Assembly (NCBI GenBank): GCA_010671905.1
Contig: JAAHII010000001.1
Span: forward strand, 5,332,001-5,396,000
DNA from: Leptolyngbya sp. SIOISBB
Lineage (GTDB): Bacteria > Cyanobacteriota > Cyanobacteriia > Phormidesmidales > Phormidesmidaceae
DNA: 64,000 bases
Reading direction: 5' to 3'
A program made the translations under genes and the position numbers. Under the pieces are notes generated by a model. The model was not told where the DNA came from. It did not search any database and saw only the letters and a list, made by a program, of their open reading frames with translations. Shown here piece after piece: positions 18,595-28,606 of this stretch. The first letter of the stretch is position 1. Every line of letters starts with the position of its first letter.

Positions 18595-20364
18595 TTATGA
18601 AGCGACTAAAGTGGGCGCTGAGGCCGTGGAGTCAGCTATCAAGTGAGCAGAGATTTTAGTGGGCTGGCCCCACAAAATGGTTTCATGCGTATAAGTCACC
18701 ATGCCAGGTAATGCCCCTTTGGGCTTAAAGACGTACTTGGGCTGAGTGAAGATGACTGGCACCTGATCAGCTTGTTGGGCGCGGCTAAAATAGGCTGCGA
18801 TGTCCGCCGTAAACTGTAAATCTTCGTCGGTGGGCACTTGTCCTGCATCCAGGCGCAGTAGCACATGACTGCCCGGAATCTCTTGAGTGTGAAACCATAG
18901 ATCGTAATCTGTGGCAGCTTTCGAAATTAGCAAATCATTCTGCCGATTATTACGGCCCACCCACACTTCTAAATAGCTGGGAGTCTGGAATTTCCGCACA
19001 TTTAGCGAATCTTTGCTGGTAGGAGGGCTGGGGCGATAGGTCGGATCTGCCAGATAAGCCTGTTGAATCAGTTCGTCACGAATTTCTTGCAGAGCCATCA
19101 AATCCACTGCAGCTTCGTAGTGCTCAAGCCGTTTTACCGCTTCGTCCACTTGATCCAAATAAGCAATTTCTGTCCGTACAGCCTGTAATAAAGGCATAAT
19201 CGCTTGCCGCGATCGCTTCAATTTTTGGTGTTTTTTATACAGTGATTGGGCATTTTGAATGGCGTTCCTTTCGGGATCCAGGGCGATGTTGACGGTCTCA
19301 CCAGTTTCAAAGTCGGCCAATGCCATTGATCTTAGGCCGGGTTGCCACTGATAGTTATAAGCCATGAGCAAATCAGCTTGCTGCCGATAGTCATCAGCCT
19401 GGTCAGCTTGCTTCAAGCGTTGAACAAAGGTGTCTTCCTTGTGGCGCAATTTCTTCAACAGAGTTTTAAGCCGTTGGGTGAGCTGATTCTTTAAACGGTC
19501 AAATTCTTGGCGATTGAGGGCGTTGGTGTAATAGTCTCGCAACAATGCCTGCACACTTTCTGCTGGAGTACTCGCCGCCACCAATACCGAATAGCCCACA
19601 GCTAAAAAGTGGGCTGAAAAGGTGCCCGTATCCAGGCGCTGCAGCCAGGTTTGCCATTGCTCAAATAATCGTTCCCAATCGGCAGGAGTCAGATCGTTAA
19701 CTGATTGCGCTAGCGACACGTTGGCTTGGGTCGCTAAATCACGTACTAAGGCAGAACTTAAACCGCTGTAAGCCTTAAACAGTGCATTTTTAAGGTTGGT
19801 TGGCAGGAGCGCTACTCGTTCTTGCCAACGCGTTCGGGGCTCGTCACGGGTGGGGAATGGACCAGGAATTTCTGGTGGCGGACTGTAGGGGGCACCCGTC
19901 GCGATCGGCCGCACGCTGGATTGCTTATCAGAAACTTGATGGGCTGCCGTCACAATTTGATTGCGGTCATTGACCAAAATGGCGTTGCTGTATTTGCCCA
20001 TGACCTCGATATACAAATGCCATTCAATGGGATCACCGGGGCGCTTGGCAAACCCCAAATCTAATGCTCGTTCCCACGGTGCAACAGGAGTGATGCCGAC
20101 TAACGCGTAGCCCCCAATTTGATGCTTGAGTTGCTGGCTAAAGGTAAACGTGTCAGGCACTCTTGGTGGCGGTGAGTCAATATGCAAACGAGCCGCCTGA
20201 GGATGCCAAGAGATCGTTAGCCAGCCCCGTTGATTGAGGGTTCTCAGGGCGATCGCTAGCGTGGTTGGATCGCGCTGAATCACCTGCTCGCACCGGGCCG
20301 GTAGCCAATCACGTCGCAGCTCAGCACAGACCGCCATCAAGGTTGTGAAATCCACAGGTTGCAT
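18595..20364 (-). CDS. rqcH: Rqc2/RqcH-type NFACT ribosome quality-control protein
   Basis: 589 residues. N-terminal NFACT-N domain (MQPVDFTTLMAVCAELRRDW...), central coiled-coil (about 270-400, LKTLLKKLRHKEDTFVQRLK) and the C-terminal NFACT-R domain with DLWFHTQEIPGSHVLLR. The family binds split 50S subunits carrying stalled peptides and adds alanine tails; older annotation calls it fibronectin-binding protein. Length and domain order are standard. Single gene; terminator-like hairpin 230 bp downstream. Confidence 0.93.
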   Translation of the reverse strand: MQPVDFTTLMAVCAELRRDWLPARCEQVIQRDPTTLAIALRTLNQRGWLTISWHPQAARLHIDSPPPRVPDTFTFSQQLKHQIGGYALVGITPVAPWERALDLGFAKRPGDPIEWHLYIEVMGKYSNAILVNDRNQIVTAAHQVSDKQSSVRPIATGAPYSPPPEIPGPFPTRDEPRTRWQERVALLPTNLKNALFKAYSGLSSALVRDLATQANVSLAQSVNDLTPADWERLFEQWQTWLQRLDTGTFSAHFLAVGYSVLVAASTPAESVQALLRDYYTNALNRQEFDRLKNQLTQRLKTLLKKLRHKEDTFVQRLKQADQADDYRQQADLLMAYNYQWQPGLRSMALADFETGETVNIALDPERNAIQNAQSLYKKHQKLKRSRQAIMPLLQAVRTEIAYLDQVDEAVKRLEHYEAAVDLMALQEIRDELIQQAYLADPTYRPSPPTSKDSLNVRKFQTPSYLEVWVGRNNRQNDLLISKAATDYDLWFHTQEIPGSHVLLRLDAGQVPTDEDLQFTADIAAYFSRAQQADQVPVIFTQPKYVFKPKGALPGMVTYTHETILWGQPTKISAHLIADSTASAPTLVAS

Positions 20365-20847
20365 GGCTAGGTTCTCCTACTTGCTGAAACGGTTGGTCAA
20401 GCTAAACAAGATAACCACGTCAGCTTGTACCGAAGGCTGAGTTACACAAGGGCGATGGCATCGCATCCAGATTAAGGCTTAACAAGCTCGTCAGCGATGC
20501 TCTGAACAGCCTGACAACAGTTTGTCAGCGCCGACGTGACTCGCTTTTACAGTCTGTGTAAATCATTTCTTAAATTAATTATGTTACAAATACCCGCTGA
20601 TTTTTTGCGGGGCTGATTATTCATTATTGGCAGCAGTTGGGGAAGTTCTTGTGGCTTGGATTTTTTGTAGCTAACATGAGACGCAAGCATGGCACTCAAA
20701 ATTTGCTTATTTGTCATCTGCAGGCGCCTGACTTTGCGCACGTGCTTTACTTGAGTCTACACCCGACAGCCGGTGCAGCTGAGGCTGTGCCGATTGAGAG
20801 GTAGGGGGATCGTAGGTTCCGCTTGCAGGCGTTCTCCAGGATATTTT
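20365..20847. other. 483-bp spacer between rqcH and remA
   Basis: Divergent genes, so promoters for both should lie here. I see no repeat, RNA gene or clear operator; the longest open frames here do not read like proteins. Confidence 0.5.
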
Positions 20848-21108
20848 ATGGACATCAAGCTGATCAATATTGGGTTTGGCAATATTGTCTCGGCTCACCG
20901 AGTCGTCGCCATCGTGAGTCCAGAATCAGCGCCGATTAAGCGGGTGATTGCTGACGCGCGAGATCGCGGACAGCTGGTTGATGCCACCTATGGGCGCCGC
21001 ACACGCGCCGTGCTGATTATGGATTCAGGGCACATCATCCTCTCGGCGATTCAGCCCGAGACGGTTGCCCAGCGTTTTGTCGCTCATAAAGATTCACCTA
21101 ATACCTAA
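20848..21108 (+). CDS. remA: RemA-family (DUF370) small regulatory protein
   Basis: 86 residues. [20 protein letters not shown] and the [20 protein letters not shown] region match the RemA/DUF370 family, known in Bacillus as a DNA-binding matrix activator and widespread in cyanobacteria. The frame is open upstream to 20773, but ATG 20848 is the family start. Followed by a DUF2236 gene 108 bp away on the same strand. Confidence 0.92.
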   Translation: MDIKLINIGFGNIVSAHRVVAIVSPESAPIKRVIADARDRGQLVDATYGRRTRAVLIMDSGHIILSAIQPETVAQRFVAHKDSPNT

Positions 21109-21216
21109 ACTTCTGAGCCGATTTGGGGATCTGGATAAAGCTTGATAAGTTCTCCGGAAGGAGCGATCGCCGCCACGCAATAAGGGTGAGAGTCTACTTT
21201 TTGCGATCGCTCACTT

Positions 21217-22119
21217 ATGAATGCCCTGAAGCAAACTTTGCGGATTGCTGCCTCCTCTTCCGCAATCGATCCAGTTGCAGTTTGTCATCGCCTCGCCGGA
21301 TATGATTTTCCTTGGGAGCTCAATCGTTCTCTTGAAATTGCCGTTTTAAAGACCTTTTGTGTCCCCCGAATTTCGAGTCTGTTGCACCAAACAGGAGAGT
21401 TTGAACACCGAACTCAAAAACGCTACGACGACACCGGTCTGATTTTGGGCAACATCTTGAAATGGGGCTACGACAGTCCTCAAGGGAGCGCCGCTATTAT
21501 GCAGATGAATCGCATTCATCAGCGTTTCCATATCCACAATGAAGATTTTCTCTATGTCTTGTCAACTCTGATTTATGAACCCATTCGTTGGAATCGGCAC
21601 TTTGGCTGGCGACCCTTTACATCGGATGAAAAACAGGCTCTCTTTCGGTTTTGGCGAGTCGTCGGAGAGCGGATGGAACTGTGCCAGATTCCGGAAACCT
21701 ATGAAGCTTTTCAGGACTTCAACCAGGCTTACGAAGCTGAGCACTTTCACTATCACCCCGATAATCGAGCCATTGGCGATGCCGTTGTGCGATTGATGCA
21801 GAGCTGGTTGCCAGCGATCGCAGCGCCTCTTGTACCTTTAGTGATTCGGGCAGTAGCCGATGAATCCATGCGCTTAGCGCTAGGTTGGCCAGCCCCACCC
21901 TTTCAACTACAGCAGGCCATGTTGCGAGGTTTGCAACTACGCCAGCAACTCATGCGTCGTTTGCCCCGGCACCAGCGGCCTCGATTTGGCGTTGATCAGA
22001 CCAACCGGACTTATCCCAACGGTTACCAACTGTCGCAGCTCGGTCCAGACTCGGCTCCCTCCTCTGGCTCTCGCTGTCCGTTTTTCAGAATGCGTTCCAT
22101 GCTCAAAGGCGAACTTTAA
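21217..22119 (+). CDS. DUF2236 (MpaB/latex-clearing-like) oxygenase family protein
   Basis: 300 residues. Mostly helical family that binds heme b in characterised members such as rubber oxygenase Lcp. Seen: YDDTGLILGNILKWG, MNRIHQRFHI, FLYVLSTLIYEPIRW and a C-terminal RMLALGWPAPP-like helix (MRLALGWPAPPFQLQQA). His-rich AEHFHYHP may matter for metal or heme. Substrate unknown in cyanobacteria. The C-terminus from about 265 looks disordered. Confidence 0.85.
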   Translation: MNALKQTLRIAASSSAIDPVAVCHRLAGYDFPWELNRSLEIAVLKTFCVPRISSLLHQTGEFEHRTQKRYDDTGLILGNILKWGYDSPQGSAAIMQMNRIHQRFHIHNEDFLYVLSTLIYEPIRWNRHFGWRPFTSDEKQALFRFWRVVGERMELCQIPETYEAFQDFNQAYEAEHFHYHPDNRAIGDAVVRLMQSWLPAIAAPLVPLVIRAVADESMRLALGWPAPPFQLQQAMLRGLQLRQQLMRRLPRHQRPRFGVDQTNRTYPNGYQLSQLGPDSAPSSGSRCPFFRMRSMLKGEL

Positions 22120-22188
22120 GCAAATCTCTCTTTACAATGGGAAAAGCCGTTGAATGGCTATCTGTTGTTTGTGGCGATCGCTCTTCCC

Positions 22189-22623
22189 ATGTCTGCATCC
22201 TCTTCCGTTCGTCCCGCCTCCATTGAAAAACTGGTTCAGCGATTTCAAAAAGTGGCTGATCCGAAGCGTCGTTATGAGCAACTGCTCTGGCTCGCTAAAA
22301 AGTTAGAAGACTTTCCTGCCGAGGCCAAGACAGAAGATAACAAAGTCAAGGGCTGCGTTTCGCAGGTCTATGTGATTGCTTCTTTAGAGAACGGCAAAAT
22401 CCATTATTTGGGGGAATCTGACGCTCAGATCACGAAAGGACTGGTGGCGTTTCTGATTCGCGGCATGAATGGCCTCACGCCCCAGGAAGTGGTTGCTCTG
22501 TCGCCCGATTTCATCCAAGAAACTCAACTTGATGTCAGCTTGACCCCCTCACGGGCCAATGGGTTCTACAACATCTTTAAAATGATGCAGGCAAAAGCTG
22601 CTGACTTGACTGCTGGCGCTTGA
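22189..22623 (+). CDS. sufE: SufE family sulfur acceptor protein
   Basis: 144 residues from the ATG at 22189; a TTG-started version from 22150 would add an unlikely 13-residue tail. SufE takes sulfur from cysteine desulfurase SufS for Fe-S assembly. The acceptor Cys lies in KVKGCVSQVYV (near 64). Other hallmarks: DPKRRYEQLLWLAKKL and the C-terminal RANGFYNIFKMMQAKA. Convergent with the MATE gene, 41 bp apart. Confidence 0.94.
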   Translation: MSASSSVRPASIEKLVQRFQKVADPKRRYEQLLWLAKKLEDFPAEAKTEDNKVKGCVSQVYVIASLENGKIHYLGESDAQITKGLVAFLIRGMNGLTPQEVVALSPDFIQETQLDVSLTPSRANGFYNIFKMMQAKAADLTAGA

Positions 22624-22664
22624 GTCAATGTTCTCCCGATCCCCGACCTGACTAACCTTCGGCC

Positions 22665-24008
22665 TCAAAGGGTAGCGGGATCGGGGAGGACGATTTGATC
22701 GTGAGCCGATCGCAAACTGCGAGGAATTTGGCTCGCCAGAGTCATGGCCCGAATTGCCATAAAACTGGCCAGGGCCAACCACAACAACGCTGGACTACTG
22801 AGGTGACGAGCCAGTAAGCCCAAGGGCAAGAAGCCGATGCCCGTTGCTAACAGGGTTGAGTTACGCAGTAATTGCCCTTGCGTCAGACCTAAAAAATAGC
22901 CATCGAGCAAAAAGGCGATCGCGCCGACCCCCAGGGTTGGCAGTAACCACCAAACCTGGGCTTGCACCTGGTCAATGACCGACTGATGCTGGGTCATCAG
23001 TTCGAACAGTTGTTGTGACCAAAGGCTGAAGAGGCTGGCGATCGCAACTCCAAGCAAGACGCTGCTACTGAGACCCCAAATAAGGAGCGTTTTGAGCTGC
23101 CGTACTTCTCCCATACTGTAGAACTGACCGGCAAAACTCTCGGTTGCAAACGCGAGCCCGTCAATAAAATACGAGGTCAGGGTCACAACCTGTAGCAGTA
23201 AGGCATTGGCGGCCAAAATTTCACTCCCCATGGCAGAACTCCAATTAGTGAAGAGAGTAAAACTTAGGAGCAACGCAAATGTCCGCACCATCAGGTCACG
23301 GTTTAGTTGCAGCATGGCTGTTAGAGCCGTTTTATCCCAGAGATTTGCCCGTAACTGCCATAACTCAGCGATCGCTACTTCCCGCAATAAAAAGCTCAAC
23401 CCGACGGCTAACATCATTCCCTGGCTTAGTGCGGTTGCGGCCCCAGCGCCAGCACTCTCCCAGCCCAACTCGCGAATAAACCAGTAATCCAGCAAGATGT
23501 TGCTGCCATTACCCACAAATGACAGCAGGATCACGCGGCGACCCTGTCCACACCCTAAAAACCGACCAAACAGCACATAATTTGCGAGAACTGCCGGGGC
23601 TCCCCAGATGCGCGCGTTAAAAAAGGCCTCGCCCGACAAGCGCACATTGGGTTCAGCGTTGAGCAGCCAAAACCCGAGTTCGCGAATGGGTGTCTGTAGC
23701 GCTAAAATTCCTACCCCTAGCACCACTGCCAGTAAGCCATTACGTAACAACAGCAGGTTCATCGTGTGGGTGTCACGGCGACCTAAGGCTTGAGCTGTGA
23801 GCCCAGTGGTGCCCATGCGTAAAAAGCCAAAGCTCCAATACACCAGGTTGAAAATCACCGAAGCGATCGCCACGCCTCCCAAATGATGCACGTTAGCAAG
23901 GTGCCCTAAAAAAGCTGTATCGATAATGCCGGCTAACGGCACCATTAAGTTAGACACAATATTGGCGATTACCAGTCGGCCAAAGCGCTGCAAAAAAGGA
24001 GTCATCAC
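22665..24008 (-). CDS. MATE family efflux transporter, DinF-like
   Basis: 447 residues, about 12 transmembrane segments. Starts FLQRFGRLVIANIVSNLMVP followed by GIIDTAFLGHL, typical of the DinF branch. Such proteins export cationic drugs or metabolites using Na+ or H+ gradients. Substrate unknown. Monocistronic. Confidence 0.92.
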   Translation of the reverse strand: MMTPFLQRFGRLVIANIVSNLMVPLAGIIDTAFLGHLANVHHLGGVAIASVIFNLVYWSFGFLRMGTTGLTAQALGRRDTHTMNLLLLRNGLLAVVLGVGILALQTPIRELGFWLLNAEPNVRLSGEAFFNARIWGAPAVLANYVLFGRFLGCGQGRRVILLSFVGNGSNILLDYWFIRELGWESAGAGAATALSQGMMLAVGLSFLLREVAIAELWQLRANLWDKTALTAMLQLNRDLMVRTFALLLSFTLFTNWSSAMGSEILAANALLLQVVTLTSYFIDGLAFATESFAGQFYSMGEVRQLKTLLIWGLSSSVLLGVAIASLFSLWSQQLFELMTQHQSVIDQVQAQVWWLLPTLGVGAIAFLLDGYFLGLTQGQLLRNSTLLATGIGFLPLGLLARHLSSPALLWLALASFMAIRAMTLASQIPRSLRSAHDQIVLPDPATL

Positions 24009-24241
24009 CCAAACTTACCTGGTCACAAACAGAGGCAAGGCACAAGGTTTTATCCTAGTCGTTTGCGATCGCTGCTGGAGATCTGTGATCAGCTTCCTGT
24101 CGATAGCGGTTAAATTCCAAGCTACTGAGCCATTTCCTCATGGTTAGCCCCCTCACTAGTTATCTAGCAAGGGGGCTAAGGTTTCTGATGGGAGTAACTT
24201 CACCAGCGAAAACCGTACGATTTTCAGGTTTACTTGTCCTT

Positions 24242-25124
24242 CTAAGCTGTCTGAGACGGTTGCTTACGACGCAGCCCTAAGCCAGCGACGGTGAGCAAAC
24301 CGAGAATGGCAGCGGGCTCAGGAATGGTGGGTGGAGCCTGATTCTCCTCCCAGCGGAGGGCCGCGATCGCCCCACTACCAGGATAAATAACGCTCAATCT
24401 GCTCACACCCGTGGCATCAAAATTGAAACGATACAACGAGTTATCACCATCGCTTTTGCTAAGCTGAACTGCCGAGTTCTCATCAAAGTCCCAGGTGCCT
24501 ATTTCACTACCGTCTTCACCAAACGCTTGGAATGTGACGAGTTTATTCTTCTTGAATTCATCGATATCTAAGAGATCAATTGAGCTGAGACTAACCAGTT
24601 CTTCAAAGTCGAAAGAAATCGTTCCGCCCTTAGCGCGATCGTCAGGCTGGTAGTATTTATTGTCTTCTTGGATAATGAGAACATTACCCAAGTTGCTCGA
24701 GCCACCATCATAGTCAGTTTTATATTCCAAGTATTCGCCGGTCAAAAGATCATTATCAAAATCTTTCAACCAGCCGCTGCCATCTCTAGCATTGCTATCG
24801 TAAGCCGCGCTATCTGGCGCATAGTAATTGGGATCGGTATTAAAAAGTACGATACCTTTATTTTTGTTGGTGCTGATGGTGACCCCAAAATCTTCCAACC
24901 ATTGATCTGAGACCTTATAGTCATTTTTTGTCGTAGTCATCTGGTTTATCGGCACTCCAATCACCAACTAAGAGATCAAAGTTATTGAAATCAATGACAT
25001 TACCCTTAGCGTCATGATCAAAATCGAGAGTGTAAGCAGCAGCCTGAGCTAACCCTGGAGTCAAGGGAATGATCCCGAGGCTACCAATGGCCGCTAATGC
25101 TGTAATTGTTTGCTTGGATAACAT
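24242..25124 (-). pseudogene. PEP-CTERM exported protein, frame broken at an A6 tract
   Basis: Two frames join into one 293-residue protein if the A6 run (T6 on the plus strand, 24924-24929) had five. First part (ATG at 25124): signal peptide ALAAIGSLGIIPLTPGLAQA then YTLDFDHDAKGN. Second part: KVSDQWLEDFGVTISTNKNKG, an acidic beta-rich domain, and the classic sorting tail IPEPAAILGLLTVAGLGLRRKQ. So signal and sorting tail are now in different frames. Same type of lesion as the gene at 15229. Function unknown; related proteins are exported. Slippage, decay and homopolymer error cannot be separated here. Confidence 0.78.
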
Positions 25125-25615
25125 GACTTTCTAGCCTAACGTTGCATGGACTTGTAAGATGCACTGGCTCTCAAAGAAATAAGGAACACACAAAATTGCC
25201 TGTTTTGATAACTACAGAGTAAAAACAAGTGCCTCAAGACTACATCCGTAATATTGTTGTTTTCTTAAAATAATTCATGGCTAATTAATGAGTCGCTTAA
25301 GCGCCTCAGTCTTCTGGCGAGAAGATCTGTGAATTTACCGATGATTTGAAAATATTTCTTTTTATCTAACTAGTTTTGAAGGGATTTTTTGAGGGTGATT
25401 ACTGTTTTTTTAGGGGTTTTTTCATTGATTCAGTGACTTTACTTATTCCATCAGACTCCTATATTTGGAATCTTATAAATGTAAGAAAATACACGATCGT
25501 AGTTTTACGGAAACAAGAATGAAATCTGATTGGCTAAAGGAGTCAGGGCCGACCAGCCATTCAGAGAGCGCTATTGTGGGCAGCCCTTTTGAATCATGAG
25601 TTCTGCTGGGGCTGG
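25125..25615. other. Spacer upstream of the second PEP-CTERM gene
   Basis: Very AT-rich to about 25500 with T-runs; no gene seen. Promoter of the PEP-CTERM gene should be near 25150-25250. From 25720 to 25869 the sequence is more GC-rich, with a loose inverted pair of ...CCGTCC/GGACGG type near 25797 and 25835; no gene there either. Confidence 0.4.
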
Positions 25616-25720
25616 TATAGCAGAATTCGGAATGCTGAAGTCGGAAGTCGGAATTAAAAGGCCTGCCAGATGGCGATTCCAGTGATCTAGAGTGACCTAA
25701 CCAAACTACGGCTTGCTATA
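25616..25720 (+). repeat. Dispersed repeat family B, copy 2
   Basis: TATAGCAGAATTCGGAATGC at the left and CTACGGCTTGCTATA at the right, 105 bp. Preceded, like copy 1, by TTCTGCTGGG within 15 bp, so the repeated unit may be slightly longer than the inverted ends. Confidence 0.75.
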
Positions 25721-25869
25721 AATGACCATTCGGCTCTAGGCTATTTCGTTCACGGTGTGGAATGTGCCACTGTTTAAGCATTCACTGGTTTTTTGCCGTC
25801 CCAAGTCGAGGCGAGTCCGGCCATAGCATCGACTTCGGACGGCTTAGGATGGCAAAACCCAGACCCAAA

Positions 25870-26547
25870 TTAGTTTTTGAGGCGATGCGGCTTGGCAAAA
25901 CTTAGGAACTCGCATCCTACTCGGGCCAGACTGCTGAGAAAAATCACGCTGCTCACCGCATAGAGACCATGGTAATAACGGGGACCAGGGACGTAAGGCA
26001 AGGCATTGCGTAAGTCTACGATGCGGACGTAGATAACATTGATGCTAAACAGACCGACTAAAACCGGTACGAGCAGTATGCAGCCGCCAGCAATCAAGTC
26101 AATTAAGGCTCTCTGAGGCTCTAGCAAAATTGGTGCAATCAGAGTGACATCGATGGCTGGGCCGTAGTTCGTAGCCTGCTGCTGAATCGCTTTACGCAAT
26201 CGCATCAGATTGACCAACTGTGAAGACACCAATAGAAAGCCCAATGCTAGCAGCCCTGGAAACAGTACGACAATTTCCGACGTAGAGACGGGAATGTTGC
26301 CCCAGGTCGTGGTGAATTCAGTAAAGCGACTATCCAAAATGGAGGTTTCTAGCTCAGTGCACAATGCCTGTTTGGCCAAGCAGTCGGCGCGGTTGCCCAA
26401 CAGCGTCAAATAGGGAAAGAAGATCAGAAAAAAGAACGCGATCGCCCCAACCAGTAACAGAGATAAAGTCCACCGAAAGCGCTTACGCTTTTCGTCGTAT
26501 AGCGCCAGTAATTTTTGCAAATAGGGCGAAAAGTCTTCTGTGGTCAT
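25870..26547 (-). CDS. Hypothetical four-helix membrane protein
   Basis: 225 residues, not recognised. Short charged N-terminus, then four hydrophobic segments (about 27-48, 90-112, 145-170, 192-212). A soluble loop after helix 1 holds two cysteines (NRADCLAKQALC) that could form an exported disulfide. The reading frame is clean with an ATG start. Monocistronic. Confidence 0.75.
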   Translation of the reverse strand: MTTEDFSPYLQKLLALYDEKRKRFRWTLSLLLVGAIAFFFLIFFPYLTLLGNRADCLAKQALCTELETSILDSRFTEFTTTWGNIPVSTSEIVVLFPGLLALGFLLVSSQLVNLMRLRKAIQQQATNYGPAIDVTLIAPILLEPQRALIDLIAGGCILLVPVLVGLFSINVIYVRIVDLRNALPYVPGPRYYHGLYAVSSVIFLSSLARVGCEFLSFAKPHRLKN

Positions 26548-26613
26548 GGCTCCGTTAGTTTCCTAATCAGCGACAACCCAAGCGCCCTTATCATAAGTCC
26601 TAAGATGCGGCTG

Positions 26614-27234
26614 TCAGCCCTTTTTCGACACCGCTGGACAATCAGCTAGATACCATCGCCAGGGAATGTCTGCCCCCTGAGTTAGGCCGATACGAGTCGT
26701 TTGTACCAGTTGATGTTGGCCAGTGGTGATTAACTGCTCAAACTGCGGCGATCGCGGTTCAAGCCACAGTGGAGCTTTGCTAATAAAGGTAATGCCGTTG
26801 AGGGTGCGATCAATTTTCAGAGCCCGACACAGTTTGCCCGGGCCAGCGGCTACTCGATGCGGTTGACGGCGCTGTTTCTCGTCTAGCCAGGGGGGCAGGG
26901 TGTCCAGTTCTAAAGCGCGAATGAGGACGGCACTGGGTACCGTATCCAGATCAGTGACGACATTGATGCAGTGATACATGCCATAGATTAAATACACATA
27001 GCAGCTGCCGGGGGAGGCAAACATCACCTCGTTGCGGGCGGTGCGGCGACGATAGGCATGGCAGGCGGGGTCATCGGGGGCATAGGCTTCCGTTTCGACA
27101 ATGAGGCCTCGATACTGGCTACCGTCGGGAAATTGGCGGACTAGGGTGCAGCCAATTAAGTCAGGGGCAACGTCTGGAGAGGGACGGCCTAGCCAAGAAG
27201 CGGGAATGGGAGAAACCATCGGTGATCGCGTCAT
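26614..27234 (-). CDS. DNA-3-methyladenine glycosylase (AAG/MPG type)
   Basis: 206 residues. Excises alkylated bases from DNA. Family motifs: IVETEAYAPDDPACHAYRRR, YVYLIYGMYHCINVV and a VAAGPGKLCRALKI segment; the Glu in VETEAY is the catalytic residue in the family. Start at 27234, with a second ATG six codons in equally plausible. Monocistronic. Confidence 0.93.
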   Translation of the reverse strand: MTRSPMVSPIPASWLGRPSPDVAPDLIGCTLVRQFPDGSQYRGLIVETEAYAPDDPACHAYRRRTARNEVMFASPGSCYVYLIYGMYHCINVVTDLDTVPSAVLIRALELDTLPPWLDEKQRRQPHRVAAGPGKLCRALKIDRTLNGITFISKAPLWLEPRSPQFEQLITTGQHQLVQTTRIGLTQGADIPWRWYLADCPAVSKKG

Positions 27235-27401
27235 AGTGTTGGTATAGCGAGATCTGTGGCCAACAGCAAGGCGAACCGATCAGTTTCACTCTGCCACGAT
27301 AGCGGTTTGACTCTGTGGGCTAGTCAATGCTGCACTAGAGCTATGGCAACCTAGTTGCCGTCGTTGCTGTCCATCGTCTAGCTACCCGCCGATTTCGCCC
27401 T

Positions 27402-28262
27402 ATGTGGAACATCATTGCCCAAGATATTGCTCGCGCGACCGGACAACCGTTTGATATTCAAGACCGGCGTAGTATTGGTGGGGGCAGCATTAATCAAGCG
27501 TTCCGCATTTCCGATGGCGATCGCGACTATTTTCTCAAGCTAAATCAAGCGGCCCAGTACGCCATGTTTGAGGCTGAAGCCCTGGGTCTACGGGCAATGG
27601 CTGATACGAATACGATTCGGGTGCCCAAGCCAGTTTGCTGGGGTACGGCCAATGGCTCCTGCTACATCGTGATGGAGTATTTGCCCTTGGGTAACAGCAA
27701 CCGCGACTCGTGGTATCAGATGGGACAGGATCTGGCGGCGATGCATCGGGTAACCAGCGATCGCGGATTCGGCTGGCAACGAGACAACACCATCGGCGAC
27801 ACGCCGCAAAAAAATCCCTGGACGGCAGACTGGGTAGAATTTTATGTTGAATATCGCTTGCGCTATCAGTTTCAATTGGCCCATCGTCGGGGTAACTTTC
27901 GGCGGCAGGACGAGTTAATGGCCGCTGTCCCCTCCTTGCTCGCGGGTCACACGCCAGAGCCGTCCCTCGTGCATGGTGATCTCTGGTCGGGCAATGCGTC
28001 CGTCACTGCTGATGGCACCCCAGTCATTTTGGACCCAGCGACCTACTACGGCGATCGCGAAGTCGATATCGCTATGTCTGAATTGTTGGGCCGTTTTCCT
28101 CAGCCGTTTTACGACGGCTACAACGATGCCTATGCTTTAGAGCCAGGCTATGAAACTCGAAAAATTCTCTATAACCTCTATCACATCATCAATCACTTCA
28201 ATCTGTTTGGTGGGGGATACGGCTCCCAAGCTCAGCGCATGATCGAGCACCTATTGCAGTGA
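27402..28262 (+). CDS. Fructosamine kinase family protein
   Basis: 286 residues, kinase fold of the FN3K/aminoglycoside phosphotransferase group; repairs glycated proteins or free ketosamines. Seen: RRSIGGGSINQAFRI (nucleotide loop), MVMEYLPLG-like hinge (VMEYLPLGNSN), catalytic HGDLWSGNASV near 193 and metal-binding ILDPATYYGDREVDIAM near 210. Normal length. Stands alone. Confidence 0.93.
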   Translation: MWNIIAQDIARATGQPFDIQDRRSIGGGSINQAFRISDGDRDYFLKLNQAAQYAMFEAEALGLRAMADTNTIRVPKPVCWGTANGSCYIVMEYLPLGNSNRDSWYQMGQDLAAMHRVTSDRGFGWQRDNTIGDTPQKNPWTADWVEFYVEYRLRYQFQLAHRRGNFRRQDELMAAVPSLLAGHTPEPSLVHGDLWSGNASVTADGTPVILDPATYYGDREVDIAMSELLGRFPQPFYDGYNDAYALEPGYETRKILYNLYHIINHFNLFGGGYGSQAQRMIEHLLQ

Positions 28263-28363
28263 GATCCATCTCTAGAAGCTGGTTGTCTGCCCTGACTAAT
28301 AAACGATGAAGCGACTGGACTCTTGCAGAGTCCCGGTTCAGTTTGCTCACTCTTAATGAGTGC

Positions 28364-28492
28364 CTAGAGCACCGGTACAGTATTCATGCTCACCATTTTT
28401 CTCTGAAAGGATGATATCTGAAGTACCTGATTTCTCGTTGAGTCTTGGTAGTTCGCCTGAACTGTTTTCGGTATTCTGTACCGGTGCTCTAG
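28364..28492. repeat. 129-bp MITE-like element with perfect 17-bp terminal inverted repeats
   Basis: Ends CTAGAGCACCGGTACAG and CTGTACCGGTGCTCTAG are exact reverse complements. The 95-bp core has no ORF. No clear target duplication. Only copy in this window, in the spacer between the fructosamine kinase gene and a small zinc-ribbon gene. Confidence 0.75.
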
Positions 28493-28606
28493 CGCGTCAG
28501 CTTGGGGACAACTGCTGTCGCCTCAAGGGTACGAAATTACTCACTTTTTACGAAATCACCCACTTCTTGAGATGATAGGGGCAAGCGATTTCTAACAGAT
28601 AGACTC

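Noticed and set aside
20547-20898. Short minus frames upstream of remA
   Set aside because: They cross the remA start and have no coding look.
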